This document shows positions 24,851 through 33,239 of a stretch of DNA of 64,000 nt, one piece after another. This DNA comes from Geosporobacter ferrireducens (GTDB lineage Bacteria > Bacillota > Clostridia > Peptostreptococcales > Thermotaleaceae), in assembly GCF_001750685.1 (NCBI RefSeq), contig NZ_CP017269.1, positions 4,629,416 to 4,693,415 on the forward strand. The letters are read 5' to 3'. A model generated the notes under the pieces. That model saw nothing but the letters and a program-made list of their open reading frames with translations. It had not been told where the DNA came from and made no database searches. The position numbers and the translations under genes are program-made. The first letter of the stretch is position 1. Each line of letters begins with the position of its first letter.

Positions 24851-25063
24851 CTAGCAACATTTCAGCCCAAGTATTCACGTCAGCTTAACCCACAAGAAAA
24901 TCTGCGGAACTGGCTTAAGAAATACTTATCTTTTGTAAGTGCTTTTAAATCTATAAGAGAATGATCTTCTAAGATTAAAGAATTTAATCTGTATATCAGA
25001 AATAATATCGACCTTATTAAGTACTTTCAAACACAAAAAAAACCTTTTAAAACTAAAAAATAA
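24851..25063 (+). pseudogene. 3' remnant of an IS630-type transposase
   Basis: The frame reads KYSRQLNPQENLRNWLK and then an in-frame TGA, continuing with a helical lysine-rich tail to a TAA at 25061. YSPxLNPxENxW is the last DDE block of IS630/Tc1-like transposases, with the final catalytic Glu preserved. The rest of the element is gone. Confidence 0.65.
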
Positions 25064-25243
25064 TAAATATAGGTATAATTTTGGTAAAATTGAAAAGTTT
25101 TGATATATAATTTATCCAAAGTTTCATTGTATAAAAATTCATACTGAAATTGAAGAATTTTAAAAAATTACGAATAGGAATGCGGTGATTAAACTTACTT
25201 CTAAATTGTAACCTGATAAATAGGCTCAAGGAGGAGATAGGAC

Positions 25244-25438
25244 GTGTTGATAACAGAGATAAAAGATGGTGAATGTGCAATGATCGGAGATAATATTAGA
25301 ATTCATATAGTCAAAAATAAAAAGCGCGATATAAGGTTGGCGATTGATGCTCCAAAGCATTTACCCATAAAAAGGGGAGAATGTATAGAGAAAAATAGGC
25401 TGCCTAATTTTAAAGAGAAGAAATGCTGGGTAGAGTAG
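25244..25438 (+). CDS. csrA: Divergent CsrA-family RNA-binding protein
   Basis: 64 aa, GTG start with AAGGAGGAG upstream. The CsrA fold is evident: GECAMIGDNIRIHIV, IRLAIDAPKHLPIKRGE, and the conserved Arg near position 44. In the first strand, which with that Arg contacts RNA in known CsrA proteins, Leu4 and Arg6 are replaced by Thr and Ile. The tail FKEKKCWVE is unlike normal CsrA. It may be a second CsrA with altered RNA preference or a dominant partner of the copy at 25935. Structured RNAs lie directly downstream. Confidence 0.75.
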   Translation: MLITEIKDGECAMIGDNIRIHIVKNKKRDIRLAIDAPKHLPIKRGECIEKNRLPNFKEKKCWVE

Positions 25439-25511
25439 ATCAGAGGAAGAATAGAATGCAATAAAGCGTCAGTATTATATGAATATAGATAATAAGATGT
25501 AAATAAAGGAT

Positions 25512-25670
25512 ATGATACCAAAGACCTATAAAAATGAAATAATAGGATTCCGATAAACGTTATGTAAAAATAAATGGCAAAAGAGAAACTTAGGTCAAGG
25601 ATGAGCTAACTTTATCTTCACAGGTTTACTGAAAATAAACCCGATGAAGATGGATAGCTCATTTTTTTTT
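25512..25670 (+). ncRNA. CsrA-region structured RNA, copy 1
   Basis: The 3' hairpin has three nested helices: 25601-25608/25655-25662, 25614-25620/25645-25651 and 25623-25628/25636-25641, followed by nine T residues. A long-range helix between GACCTA (25523) and TAGGTC (25591) may close the 5' part. ANGGA motifs occur at 25508, 25545 and 25599, with another GGA at 25652. The unit is repeated in copy 2, starting with ACCAAAGACCTATA. Candidate small RNA that binds CsrA (inference). Confidence 0.45.
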
Positions 25671-25705
25671 ATAAATATAAGAATATGTATTTAAGTAACA
25701 AATAT

Positions 25706-25895
25706 TACCAAAGACCTATACAAATAAGATAATAGAATTTCGAAAAAGATAGTGTAAGAAAAAATCGAAAAAATCCAAACAGAAAATATGCCAATAAAAA
25801 CAGAATAAAGGATAAATTTAGGTCAAGGATGAGCTAATTTTATCTTCGCTGGTCCGTAGGAAACGAACCGGCGAAGGTGTATAGCTCATCCTTTT
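25706..25895 (+). ncRNA. CsrA-region structured RNA, copy 2
   Basis: Homologue of copy 1 with the same 5' block and the same AGGTCAAGGATGAGCTAA junction. The closing helix is 12 bp perfect (25825-25836 with 25882-25893). A long inner stem ends in a loop TAGGAAA (25857-25863), which displays GGA as CsrA prefers. A T tract follows. Stem sequences differ from copy 1 by compensating changes, evidence that the structure is kept. Confidence 0.45.
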
Positions 25896-25934
25896 TGTGT
25901 AAAATTAACTGTTTTAAAATAAGGAGGAATAAAA

Positions 25935-26108
25935 ATGTTGGTATTAGGAAGAAAACCAGGTGAATATGTTATGATTGGAAATGATATAAAGGTGCAAGTA
26001 ATAAAAAGTAAGGAAGGGGATTTAAGGCTATCCATTGAGGCGCCTAAAGAAATACCGGTAGTAAGAGGAGAATTGCTAAACAGCAAAACTTCTTACTCAT
26101 GTAAATAG
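25935..26108 (+). CDS. csrA: Carbon storage regulator CsrA
   Basis: 57 aa. MLVLGRKPGEYVMIGNDIKV, then LRLSIEAPKEIPVVRGELL: Leu4, Arg6 and the conserved Arg near position 44 are all in place. CsrA dimers bind GGA-containing hairpins and block ribosome access; in Bacillus the target is the flagellin (hag) leader. AAGGAGG lies upstream. The flagellin gene follows 235 bp later, and a terminator-like hairpin with GGA in its loop lies between. No fliW is visible in this window, although it often accompanies csrA. Confidence 0.9.
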   Translation: MLVLGRKPGEYVMIGNDIKVQVIKSKEGDLRLSIEAPKEIPVVRGELLNSKTSYSCK

Positions 26109-26136
26109 TATTATAATCATATATTTGAATATTCAG

Positions 26137-26204
26137 GGATGAGTTAATATCTTTCAATTTCCCCGCAGGATGCGGGGGAGAAAGATCAGTTAGCTCATTT
26201 TTAT
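26137..26204 (+). ncRNA. CsrA-region hairpin, copy 3, with GGA loop
   Basis: Helices: ATGAGTTAA with TTAGCTCAT (26139-26147/26190-26198), ATCTTTC with GAAAGAT (26149-26155/26180-26186), and TTCCCCGC with GCGGGGGA, the last closing a five-base loop AGGAT (26167-26171). A T tract follows. It is both the likely csrA terminator and a textbook CsrA-type binding hairpin. Outer helices are homologous to copies 1 and 2. Confidence 0.5.
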
Positions 26205-26238
26205 TTTAAACAAATCTTCTTATTATTCATTTCATATT

Positions 26239-26266
26239 AATAAGCCGAGTGGCCATAAGGCTTATT
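26239..26266 (+). promoter_or_regulatory. Hairpin in the flagellin leader
   Basis: Perfect 8-bp stem (26239-26246 with 26259-26266), 12-nt loop. It lies about 75 nt before the flagellin ATG. The leader also has GGA at 26310 and in the ribosome binding site CCAGGAGGG, which are potential CsrA sites. I could not place a sigma-D promoter with confidence. Confidence 0.4.
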
Positions 26267-26343
26267 ACATATAAAATACAATACATGCAAACAAATTATG
26301 ATGAAAATGGAAGTTCACACAAAAAATCCAGGAGGGAAAAATT

Positions 26344-27165
26344 ATGAGAATTAACAACAATTTAATGTCAATGAATGCACACAGACAATTAACGATCAAC
26401 ACAGGATTACAAGGCAAGAGCTTGGAGAAATTATCATCTGGCTACAGAATCAACAGGGCTGGAGATGATGCAGCAGGTTTATCTATCTCAGAAAAAATGA
26501 GAGGACAAATCAGAGGGTTAACACAAGCATCTCGAAACGCACAGGATGGTATTTCATTAATCCAAACGGTTGAAGGAAACTTAAACGAGGTTCATTCTAT
26601 TCTTCAAAGAATGAGAGAATTATCAGTGCAAGCAGCTAATGATACGAACGAAACAGAAGATAGAACAGCGATAGCGCAGGAAATTTCTTCTCTTACAGTA
26701 GAAATGGATAGAATTTCAAAGGCTACAGAATTCAATAAGAAAAAATTACTAGATGGTTCTATAAGTGATTTACGTTTACAAATAGGTGCAAATGCTGACC
26801 CGGATGCAAACGGATTGATTATCACTTTTTCTCAGCTGGATAGTACCAGTTTAGGTTTAGGTGCTGTGGACGTAAGTAGTTATGCCAATGCAACAGCTGC
26901 AATTACATCTATTGATAACGCAATTGAGCAAGTTTCAATGGTAAGATCCGGATTGGGTGCAATTCAAAATAGATTAGAACACACGATTAACAACTTAGAC
27001 AATGCTGCAGAGAACTTACAGGCAGCAGAGTCAAGAATCAGAGATGCTGATATGGCCAAAGAAATGATGGCATTTACAAAAAACAATATATTAATTCAAG
27101 CTTCAACCGCGATGTTAGCACAGGGAAATCAAGCACCTCAATCAGTGCTTCAATTATTAAGATAA
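26344..27165 (+). CDS. hag: Flagellin
   Basis: 273 aa, a short flagellin. The conserved N-terminal D0/D1 domain is about residues 1-140 (MRINNNLMSMNAHRQL, LSSGYRINRAGDDAAGLSIS, then VQAANDTNE). A small variable middle follows (about 141-185), then the C-terminal D1/D0 helices (residues 190-273) ending TAMLAQGNQAPQSVLQLLR. Secreted by the flagellar type III system, so no signal peptide. SD GGAGGG. Preceded by csrA, the usual translational regulator, and followed by a strong terminator. Confidence 0.96.
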   Translation: MRINNNLMSMNAHRQLTINTGLQGKSLEKLSSGYRINRAGDDAAGLSISEKMRGQIRGLTQASRNAQDGISLIQTVEGNLNEVHSILQRMRELSVQAANDTNETEDRTAIAQEISSLTVEMDRISKATEFNKKKLLDGSISDLRLQIGANADPDANGLIITFSQLDSTSLGLGAVDVSSYANATAAITSIDNAIEQVSMVRSGLGAIQNRLEHTINNLDNAAENLQAAESRIRDADMAKEMMAFTKNNILIQASTAMLAQGNQAPQSVLQLLR

Positions 27166-27171
27166 TTGTGC

Positions 27172-27208
27172 GAACAAAGGAGGATGTAATGTGCATCCTC
27201 TTTTGTTC
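27172..27208 (+). terminator. Flagellin terminator
   Basis: Fifteen-base-pair stem (27172-27186 with 27194-27208, one G-U pair), seven-base loop; the descending arm itself is T-rich. Confidence 0.75.
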
Positions 27209-27346
27209 TATGTATTTTGATTTCCGAAATATATGGTTATGAAATGTACCCTAAGAGTATAGAAGATATACTCATTTGGTCGTTATTTTCAGTGAAGATG
27301 CAGGTATTGTACATATAAAAAATAAAAAGAAAGGTGGTTTTTTAAA

Positions 27347-30300
27347 GTGAAAAGAAGCAAAAAGGGATTAAGCATGTTACTTTCCTTTATTTTATTATTT
27401 ATTTCCTTATTCTCTGGAACAGTATCATTTGCTTCTACAAGCTATATTACAACAGCAAAGCGTGTAGACCCTACATCAATTTATGCTGGTCAAGAAGCAG
27501 AAGTAACTTTGTCCATCAAGGGAACGCCGCCAGCAAATATCATCATGCCGAATGATGTAATTTTAATAATAGACAAGTCCGGAAGCATGAAGCCAACCTA
27601 TGCAGGAAACAATGGGGAAGACAAAATGGCCTATGCAAAAGAAGCTGCAAAGGGATTTATTGATTTAATGGATTTTACTAAACATCGTGTTGGCATTGTA
27701 GATTATAGTGATATAAGTAAAATAGGAACATTTAATTTAACTTCCAATGCCAATAGTGCTAAAAGCTATATTGACACCATTAAAGCTGACGGGGCTACTG
27801 CAACCGGAGATGCAATCTATGCGGCAGTTAATTTGCTTCAGGAGAAGCGCGCGGATGCCCAGCCGGTTATTGTTATTTTAACCGATGGAGATGCTACCCT
27901 ACCACAAAACAATTCTCAGGATAAGGAAACACCATATATTTATGCAAAGGAAGCAGCAGCCGTAGCAAAAGAGGCGGGAATTGTTTTCTATACTATTGCC
28001 TTACTTACAGAGGGAACAGATCCGGAAACGAGTGGACCTAATATTTTATTAAAGGAGATGGCAACTACTGCACAGCACCATCATTTTGTATTGGGCTCTG
28101 TAGGACTGGCAGAAATCTACGCAAGAATTGTTCAAGAAATTGGTAGAGCCAGTGCTTATAATGTGAGGGTAACAGATACAGTAGCACCAGAATTTGAAAT
28201 CGTAGCAGATTCCTATAATAATAATATTCCAAAACCTTCCGTTGAAGGGAATACATTAACTTGGGATTTCCAAGAGTTAAAAGACGAGGAGCTTGTTTTT
28301 ACTTATAAGATTCGGCACAAAGAAGATGCAAAAACCGGAAATCTCAATGTAGCCACTAGCTCAGTCATCAGCTATTTAGACTATACTGGGGCTCGAATGA
28401 ATACCAATATTTCAATACCTAAAATCATGGTAAATCAATATCCTCCTGTGATCACTTCTTTAGAAAGCAATAAAGGAAATATAGCTGGAGGAGAAACCGT
28501 TACAATTCATGGGGATAACTTTAGAACTGGCTTGGTAGTGGATTTTGGCAACAATAGGGCTACTGGCGTAGAATTTATTGATAAGACAAAAGTTACCGTA
28601 AAGGCTCCAACTGGCAGGCAGGGCGAAGTTACTGTTAAATTGACCAATCCTGATGGACAGTTTGCCACAGCTAGATATAGTTATTGGGCAGATCCTGTTA
28701 TTACCAAGATCAATCCTCAAAAAGGACCAATGGCCGGAGGAACACAGGTAAGAATAGATGGACAATATTTTATGCCGGGCATGCAGGTGAAGTTTGGAGA
28801 CCAGTTGGCTTCCAATGTAAATGTATTTAATAGCAACGCTTCTGTAAATGCAACTACACCAGCAGCTACATCGGCGGGTCCGGTAGATGTAGAATTGATA
28901 AATCCGGACGGGACAAAGGTTGTAGCAGCAGGAGGTTATACATATGAGACTCCTCCTGAAGTAACTGTGACCGCTGTATCACCAAATACTGGACTAGTTT
29001 CTGGTGGAATATTTGTAGAGATCAATGGTACCAATTTTGAGCCTTCTGCAAAAGTATTTTTTGGTGATAAGCAAGCCAATGGATTCTATTATTTCAATAG
29101 CACAAAAATCCGTGTACTGTCTCCCGCTGTCGAAGCACCAGGACCAGTAGATGTGAAGGTAGTTAATGGAAACAATCAATCTGGTGTACTAGCAGGCGGA
29201 TTTACCTATACACCGCTACCCGGTGAACCTGCTCCGGTGATTACGTCGGTGACCCCAGATAGCGGACTGGTAGCTGGCGGGTACAATGCAGAAATTACCG
29301 GAGACAATATAAAGAGTAATGCAAGTATTTACTTTGGAAATGCAAAAGCACCCATTACTTTCTATTTTAGCAAGAACAAGGTACGGGTTACCGTTCCGGC
29401 AGGAGCCGCCGGTGCTACAGATATAAAGATCATCAATCCTGATGGACAGGAAGCTGTATTGGCTGGAGGATTTACTTATACAGAACCACCTAAGGTTGTT
29501 CCCACGATTACATCGATTACGCCTAATAATGGACCTGCAACCGGTGGAACACATGTCGTTATTGAGGGTTCAAACATACAGTCCAATGCAAAAGTATATT
29601 TTGGTACAACACAAGTACCTATGAATTATTATTTTGGGTCCAACAAGATAAGAGTAATTTCTCCGGCTGTGGAGAGTGCAGGACCTGTAGATATTAGAAT
29701 AGTGAGTACCGACAACATGGAAGCAGTAGCGCCTAATGGCTTTACCTACACTTCAGTTGCACCTACAGTGACTTCCATTAGTCCAGATAATGGTTTGTAT
29801 ACTGGGGGATATCAAGTAAACATAAATGGAACAAATTTCAAAACAAATTCGACAGTGACCTTTGGACAAAAAACGGCTCCTATAATTTATTATTACAGCA
29901 GTACGAGGGTTCGCGTAACCGTGCCGGAGGGCAATATAGGACCTGTAGATGTAAAAGTAACCAATCCGGATGGAGAGTCTGGAACGCTGGATGCAGGATT
30001 TACTTATACAGAACCGCCAAAGCCGCCAGAGCCTACGATTACTTCTATCACACCAAATAGCGGAGAAGTAGATACCAGCCTTAGCGTGGACATCTATGGA
30101 ACTAATTTCACTTCTAGTTCCAAAGTATTTATCGGTTCAACACAGTGTGTTGGTTTCTTTTACTATAACAGTACAAGGATTCGTGTGCTATATCCAAAAT
30201 CTAGTGTGGCCGGAGCTGTAGATGTAACTGTTGTAACTGCAGACGGACAATCAGTTACATTAGCAGACGGCTTTACTTATACTGAAAAGCCAAAGGAACC

Positions 30301-30562
30301 TGCACCAACCATAACTTCAGTTACACCTAACACAGGAAAGATAAACACGACTGCGACTGTAGATATCTATGGAACAGGCTTTAAAAGTGGTTCTAAAGTA
30401 TATTTTGGTTCCACACAAGCAAATTGGTTTTATTATGTCAGCGGTACCAGAGTTCGTGTCACTACACCAAAATCTGATGTTGAAGGTACTGTAGACATAA
30501 CGATCGTCAACCCGGATGGACAATCAGTAACGCTGACCGATGGATTTACCTATATAGAATAA
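27347..30562 (+). CDS. Secreted VWA protein with eight IPT/TIG repeats
   Basis: 1071 aa. Signal peptide (about 1-29). Von Willebrand A domain at about residues 65-260 with the metal site DKSGSM (Asp76, Ser78, Ser80) and the threonine and aspartate positions DGATATGDAI and ILTDGDA. A CARDB/DUF11-like linker follows (about 265-362). From about residue 365 there are eight IPT/TIG Ig-like repeats of about 88 residues, each opening with ITS-x-x-P-x-x-G and closing with FTYTE. No LPXTG motif, SLH domain or membrane anchor at the end. Likely an extracellular adhesin or filament; its place after flagellin may mean co-regulation with motility. Confidence 0.9.
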   Translation: MKRSKKGLSMLLSFILLFISLFSGTVSFASTSYITTAKRVDPTSIYAGQEAEVTLSIKGTPPANIIMPNDVILIIDKSGSMKPTYAGNNGEDKMAYAKEAAKGFIDLMDFTKHRVGIVDYSDISKIGTFNLTSNANSAKSYIDTIKADGATATGDAIYAAVNLLQEKRADAQPVIVILTDGDATLPQNNSQDKETPYIYAKEAAAVAKEAGIVFYTIALLTEGTDPETSGPNILLKEMATTAQHHHFVLGSVGLAEIYARIVQEIGRASAYNVRVTDTVAPEFEIVADSYNNNIPKPSVEGNTLTWDFQELKDEELVFTYKIRHKEDAKTGNLNVATSSVISYLDYTGARMNTNISIPKIMVNQYPPVITSLESNKGNIAGGETVTIHGDNFRTGLVVDFGNNRATGVEFIDKTKVTVKAPTGRQGEVTVKLTNPDGQFATARYSYWADPVITKINPQKGPMAGGTQVRIDGQYFMPGMQVKFGDQLASNVNVFNSNASVNATTPAATSAGPVDVELINPDGTKVVAAGGYTYETPPEVTVTAVSPNTGLVSGGIFVEINGTNFEPSAKVFFGDKQANGFYYFNSTKIRVLSPAVEAPGPVDVKVVNGNNQSGVLAGGFTYTPLPGEPAPVITSVTPDSGLVAGGYNAEITGDNIKSNASIYFGNAKAPITFYFSKNKVRVTVPAGAAGATDIKIINPDGQEAVLAGGFTYTEPPKVVPTITSITPNNGPATGGTHVVIEGSNIQSNAKVYFGTTQVPMNYYFGSNKIRVISPAVESAGPVDIRIVSTDNMEAVAPNGFTYTSVAPTVTSISPDNGLYTGGYQVNINGTNFKTNSTVTFGQKTAPIIYYYSSTRVRVTVPEGNIGPVDVKVTNPDGESGTLDAGFTYTEPPKPPEPTITSITPNSGEVDTSLSVDIYGTNFTSSSKVFIGSTQCVGFFYYNSTRIRVLYPKSSVAGAVDVTVVTADGQSVTLADGFTYTEKPKEPAPTITSVTPNTGKINTTATVDIYGTGFKSGSKVYFGSTQANWFYYVSGTRVRVTTPKSDVEGTVDITIVNPDGQSVTLTDGFTYIE

Positions 30563-30576
30563 TTATGAGGGATATG

Positions 30577-30613
30577 AACTTTCAGGTTGTCTTTTTATGA
30601 CAGCCTGAAGGTT
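30577..30613 (+). terminator. Terminator of the VWA/IPT gene
   Basis: Fifteen-base-pair stem (30577-30591 with 30599-30613, two G-U pairs), followed by TATTATA. Confidence 0.65.
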
Positions 30614-30738
30614 TATTATAGGAGAGTAATGTTAATAAGGGGTAAATATGAATCAAGAGGATTCGTAAAAAGGGATTGAATAAAATAGAATAATGAAATT
30701 ATTATGGGAGATCCAATAACTTAGAAGGGAGCATTCTT

Positions 30739-31116
30739 ATGAAAGATCCTGTCATTTTAGTTGCGGAGGATAGCAAATACATGAGAACCGTTATAGGGAT
30801 GACCATTAAAGGCATGGGATACAATAGCTTATTTTTTGCTGCAGATGGTTTTGAGACAATAGAAAAGGCAATACTGCTTAAACCGGATATAATCACACTG
30901 GATATAACTATCCCTAAAATTAACGGCTTGGATGTTATTCCAGAAATATTGGAAGTCAGCCCAAGCTCCATAATTATTATGGTCACTGCAATGCATAACC
31001 AGGATATCATTAAGCAAGCTATCAAGAGCGGAGCATCAGATTTTATTCACAAGCCATTTCAAAAGGAAACATTAGAAAACGTTATTAGAAGCCACGTGCA
31101 AAAAATTTCTGTATAA
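30739..31116 (+). CDS. CheY-like single-domain response regulator
   Basis: 125 aa, receiver domain only. Acidic pair VAEDS (Glu10/Asp11), phospho-acceptor Asp55 in IITLDITIPKINGLD, Thr in MVTAM, and Lys in FIHKPF complete the site. No output domain, so it probably acts by protein-protein contact, e.g. on the flagellar motor or on the HD-GYP protein encoded 112 bp downstream. SD AAGGGAG. Confidence 0.9.
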   Translation: MKDPVILVAEDSKYMRTVIGMTIKGMGYNSLFFAADGFETIEKAILLKPDIITLDITIPKINGLDVIPEILEVSPSSIIIMVTAMHNQDIIKQAIKSGASDFIHKPFQKETLENVIRSHVQKISV

Positions 31117-31227
31117 AATTGATAGGACAGCCTTTTGCATAAGACGGATAATGTTCCGGTTGAGATTGAAAAGGCCGGGAATAATAACATTTTTATGAAT
31201 TATATTATACAAGGTGGAGGAGCAAAG

Positions 31228-32292
31228 GTGAGTGAGATATACAAGAAAATAAAGACGAGGGTTCAGGATCTTACAGAAGATATGGTCCTTGCTACCGGAA
31301 TAGTGAATGACAACGGAGTACTGATACTATCAGCTGGGACCTTACTAAATAAACGTACTATAAAGAAATTAAAAGAAATGAAAACTGCTGAAGTATGGGT
31401 ATATTGTGAGAATGATGAAGAACCTGAGGAAGGGCAGATCAACACCGAAGGACCTGAAAAAGTAAAAAGCAAAGAGAATGAAGCGGTTCTGCCAAAAGTA
31501 GAAATTTATACACAGAACAAAAAGGTTGTGGAGAACATAATCGCTGATATGGAGAGAGGCGAACTAGTTAGTGTAGATACGATGACCCGTGCACTAGACA
31601 TATTGATGAAGCAGTTTGATAGTAATAAAGAAATTTTACAAGCTATCGATTATTTTCGAAATGCGGATAATCATTTATATACCCATTGCGTCAATGTAGC
31701 CCTGCTTTGTTTCCTAATGGGAAAGTGGCTTGACATGGAGAAAAGTAAAATACAAAAACTGATTTGTGCAGGATTGCTGCACGATATTGGAAAAACCAGG
31801 GAATTGGTAGGAGATAAGAAGGAACCTGAAGATGAGAAAGTTCATCCTGCTATTGGATATAAAATAATAAAGAAAATAGCTAAAATGGATGAGGATGTCC
31901 TCCAAGGAGTACTCATGCATCATGAAAGAGAAGATGGATCAGGATATCCTTTTGGATTGGAGCATAATAAGATCCACGGATTTGCAAAAATCATTGCTAT
32001 TGTAGATACCTATGACTTATTGGTAACAAGTAAGATAGGAAAGGAAAAGGAATCGCCTTTTAAAGTGCTGGAAACCTTTGAGAAAGAAAGCTTTGGCCTG
32101 TTCGCACCAAACTATTTATCCGTATTTTTGAAAAATATTGCAAATTATTATATAGGGGATAAAGTATATTTAAATACCGGAGAAGAAGCAGAAATCATAT
32201 TTATAAATCCTCAACACGTATCAAAACCTTTGATCAGGATAGGCAATCGATATATAGATACTTTACAAGATACATCAATATACATTGTATAA
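31228..32292 (+). CDS. HD-GYP domain cyclic-di-GMP phosphodiesterase
   Basis: 354 aa from a GTG at 31228 with GGAGGAG 5 nt upstream; longer in-frame extensions have no such site. An N-terminal domain (about 1-85) resembling DUF3391 is followed by the HD-GYP domain (about 120-310): LLHDIGKTRE (HD), HPAIGYKII, and HHEREDGSGYPFGL with the GYP signature. The C-terminal 45 residues form a small barrel-like extension. Expected to linearise cyclic di-GMP and so favour motility. Pairs with the CheY-like regulator just upstream. Confidence 0.9.
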   Translation: MSEIYKKIKTRVQDLTEDMVLATGIVNDNGVLILSAGTLLNKRTIKKLKEMKTAEVWVYCENDEEPEEGQINTEGPEKVKSKENEAVLPKVEIYTQNKKVVENIIADMERGELVSVDTMTRALDILMKQFDSNKEILQAIDYFRNADNHLYTHCVNVALLCFLMGKWLDMEKSKIQKLICAGLLHDIGKTRELVGDKKEPEDEKVHPAIGYKIIKKIAKMDEDVLQGVLMHHEREDGSGYPFGLEHNKIHGFAKIIAIVDTYDLLVTSKIGKEKESPFKVLETFEKESFGLFAPNYLSVFLKNIANYYIGDKVYLNTGEEAEIIFINPQHVSKPLIRIGNRYIDTLQDTSIYIV

Positions 32293-32545
32293 CCAGGTGT
32301 CAAAGGGAGGGTTCTTTTGCCATTACATTCAAATCAGGAAAGGCGGGAAAGCGTTAGGGTTGTCTCCGAATATAAAAAATTTTTCAAATAAGTACACCTG
32401 AATTACAGTCACAATCTGATTATCATCAGTTGGTAAATGAAGGCAGCTATTGCGTTAAAGATATTTTTATTTTGTGAAGCTCGGAGAATGCAAGCAAAAG
32501 AATTTTGCTGATTTCCTCCGGGTTTTCTTTTTTACTCTTCTTAAG

Positions 32546-32954
32546 TCAAAGGGACAGTTTCTTGCACGCATTATTGTACAGGAAGAATTCCGACAGTACG
32601 CTCCTGAATGCTGCTGTTTCGTCTGTCTTTATATCCGTATCATTATAATTGATTTTCACTGTTCGATAACCTTTCAGCTGGGGTTCAACCACTACCAACC
32701 ATTGGTCATCCAGTTGAATAATTTCTTTAATTTTGCGGTTTATTGCCCATAGTTCAAAGGATTTGCCAGCATTAAACGAACTGCCTACAGGCTTTTCCAA
32801 GTTTTCGGTGAATCCTAAATGGGAATACAATCCTGCTCCTTCGGAGAGGCCCACGTTTTGAACAAAGAGATTTCGCTGTGCATAACTTATAAGGTCGGCG
32901 ATATAGCTATTTGAATAAGTTAGAAAAATCAACAAATGGTATTTCTTTTTTCAT
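32546..32954 (-). pseudogene. Frameshifted gene of unknown family
   Basis: The main frame (32546-32935) gives about 120 residues, including GLSEGAGLYSHLGFTEN and SFELWAINRKIKEIIQLDDQ. A second frame from an ATG at 32954 (MKKEIPFVDFSNLF) runs into it if one A of the AAA near 32920 is removed, giving a continuous protein of about 135 aa. I therefore read it as a recently frameshifted gene. No ribosome binding site of note and no recognised domain. Confidence 0.4.
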
Positions 32955-33239
32955 AACATTCTGAATAATAATATGTGGAAACGTATTCCTGATTATAATA
33001 ATTATACATCCTCGTTCTATTGAAAAAAAGCAAAAAAATTTTAAAAGGAAAACGTTTTTGAATAATTATAAATTTCGAAATTAATTTACAATTGATTGAA
33101 CGTGTGTTAATATTTCATTATGATTTAATCTGGGACGAGGAAAAGTGGCTTTTTTTTATTCTTATTTTCAATATATTGAAAATATATAATATATAATTAC
33201 ATTTTATTAAAATTAATAGGAATTAGGACGAGGTGTAGC
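32955..33239. other. AT-rich upstream region of the peptide operon
   Basis: No gene. Very AT-rich DNA with several near-consensus -10 boxes; I cannot choose one. CGAGGTG at 33229 is the ribosome binding site of the dipeptidase gene. Confidence 0.35.

Noticed and set aside
28447-30562. Regular DNA repeats suggestive of a tandem array or CRISPR
   Set aside because: The period is about 260 bp and follows the IPT/TIG protein domains; there are no identical short repeats with unique spacers. No CRISPR array was found anywhere in the window.
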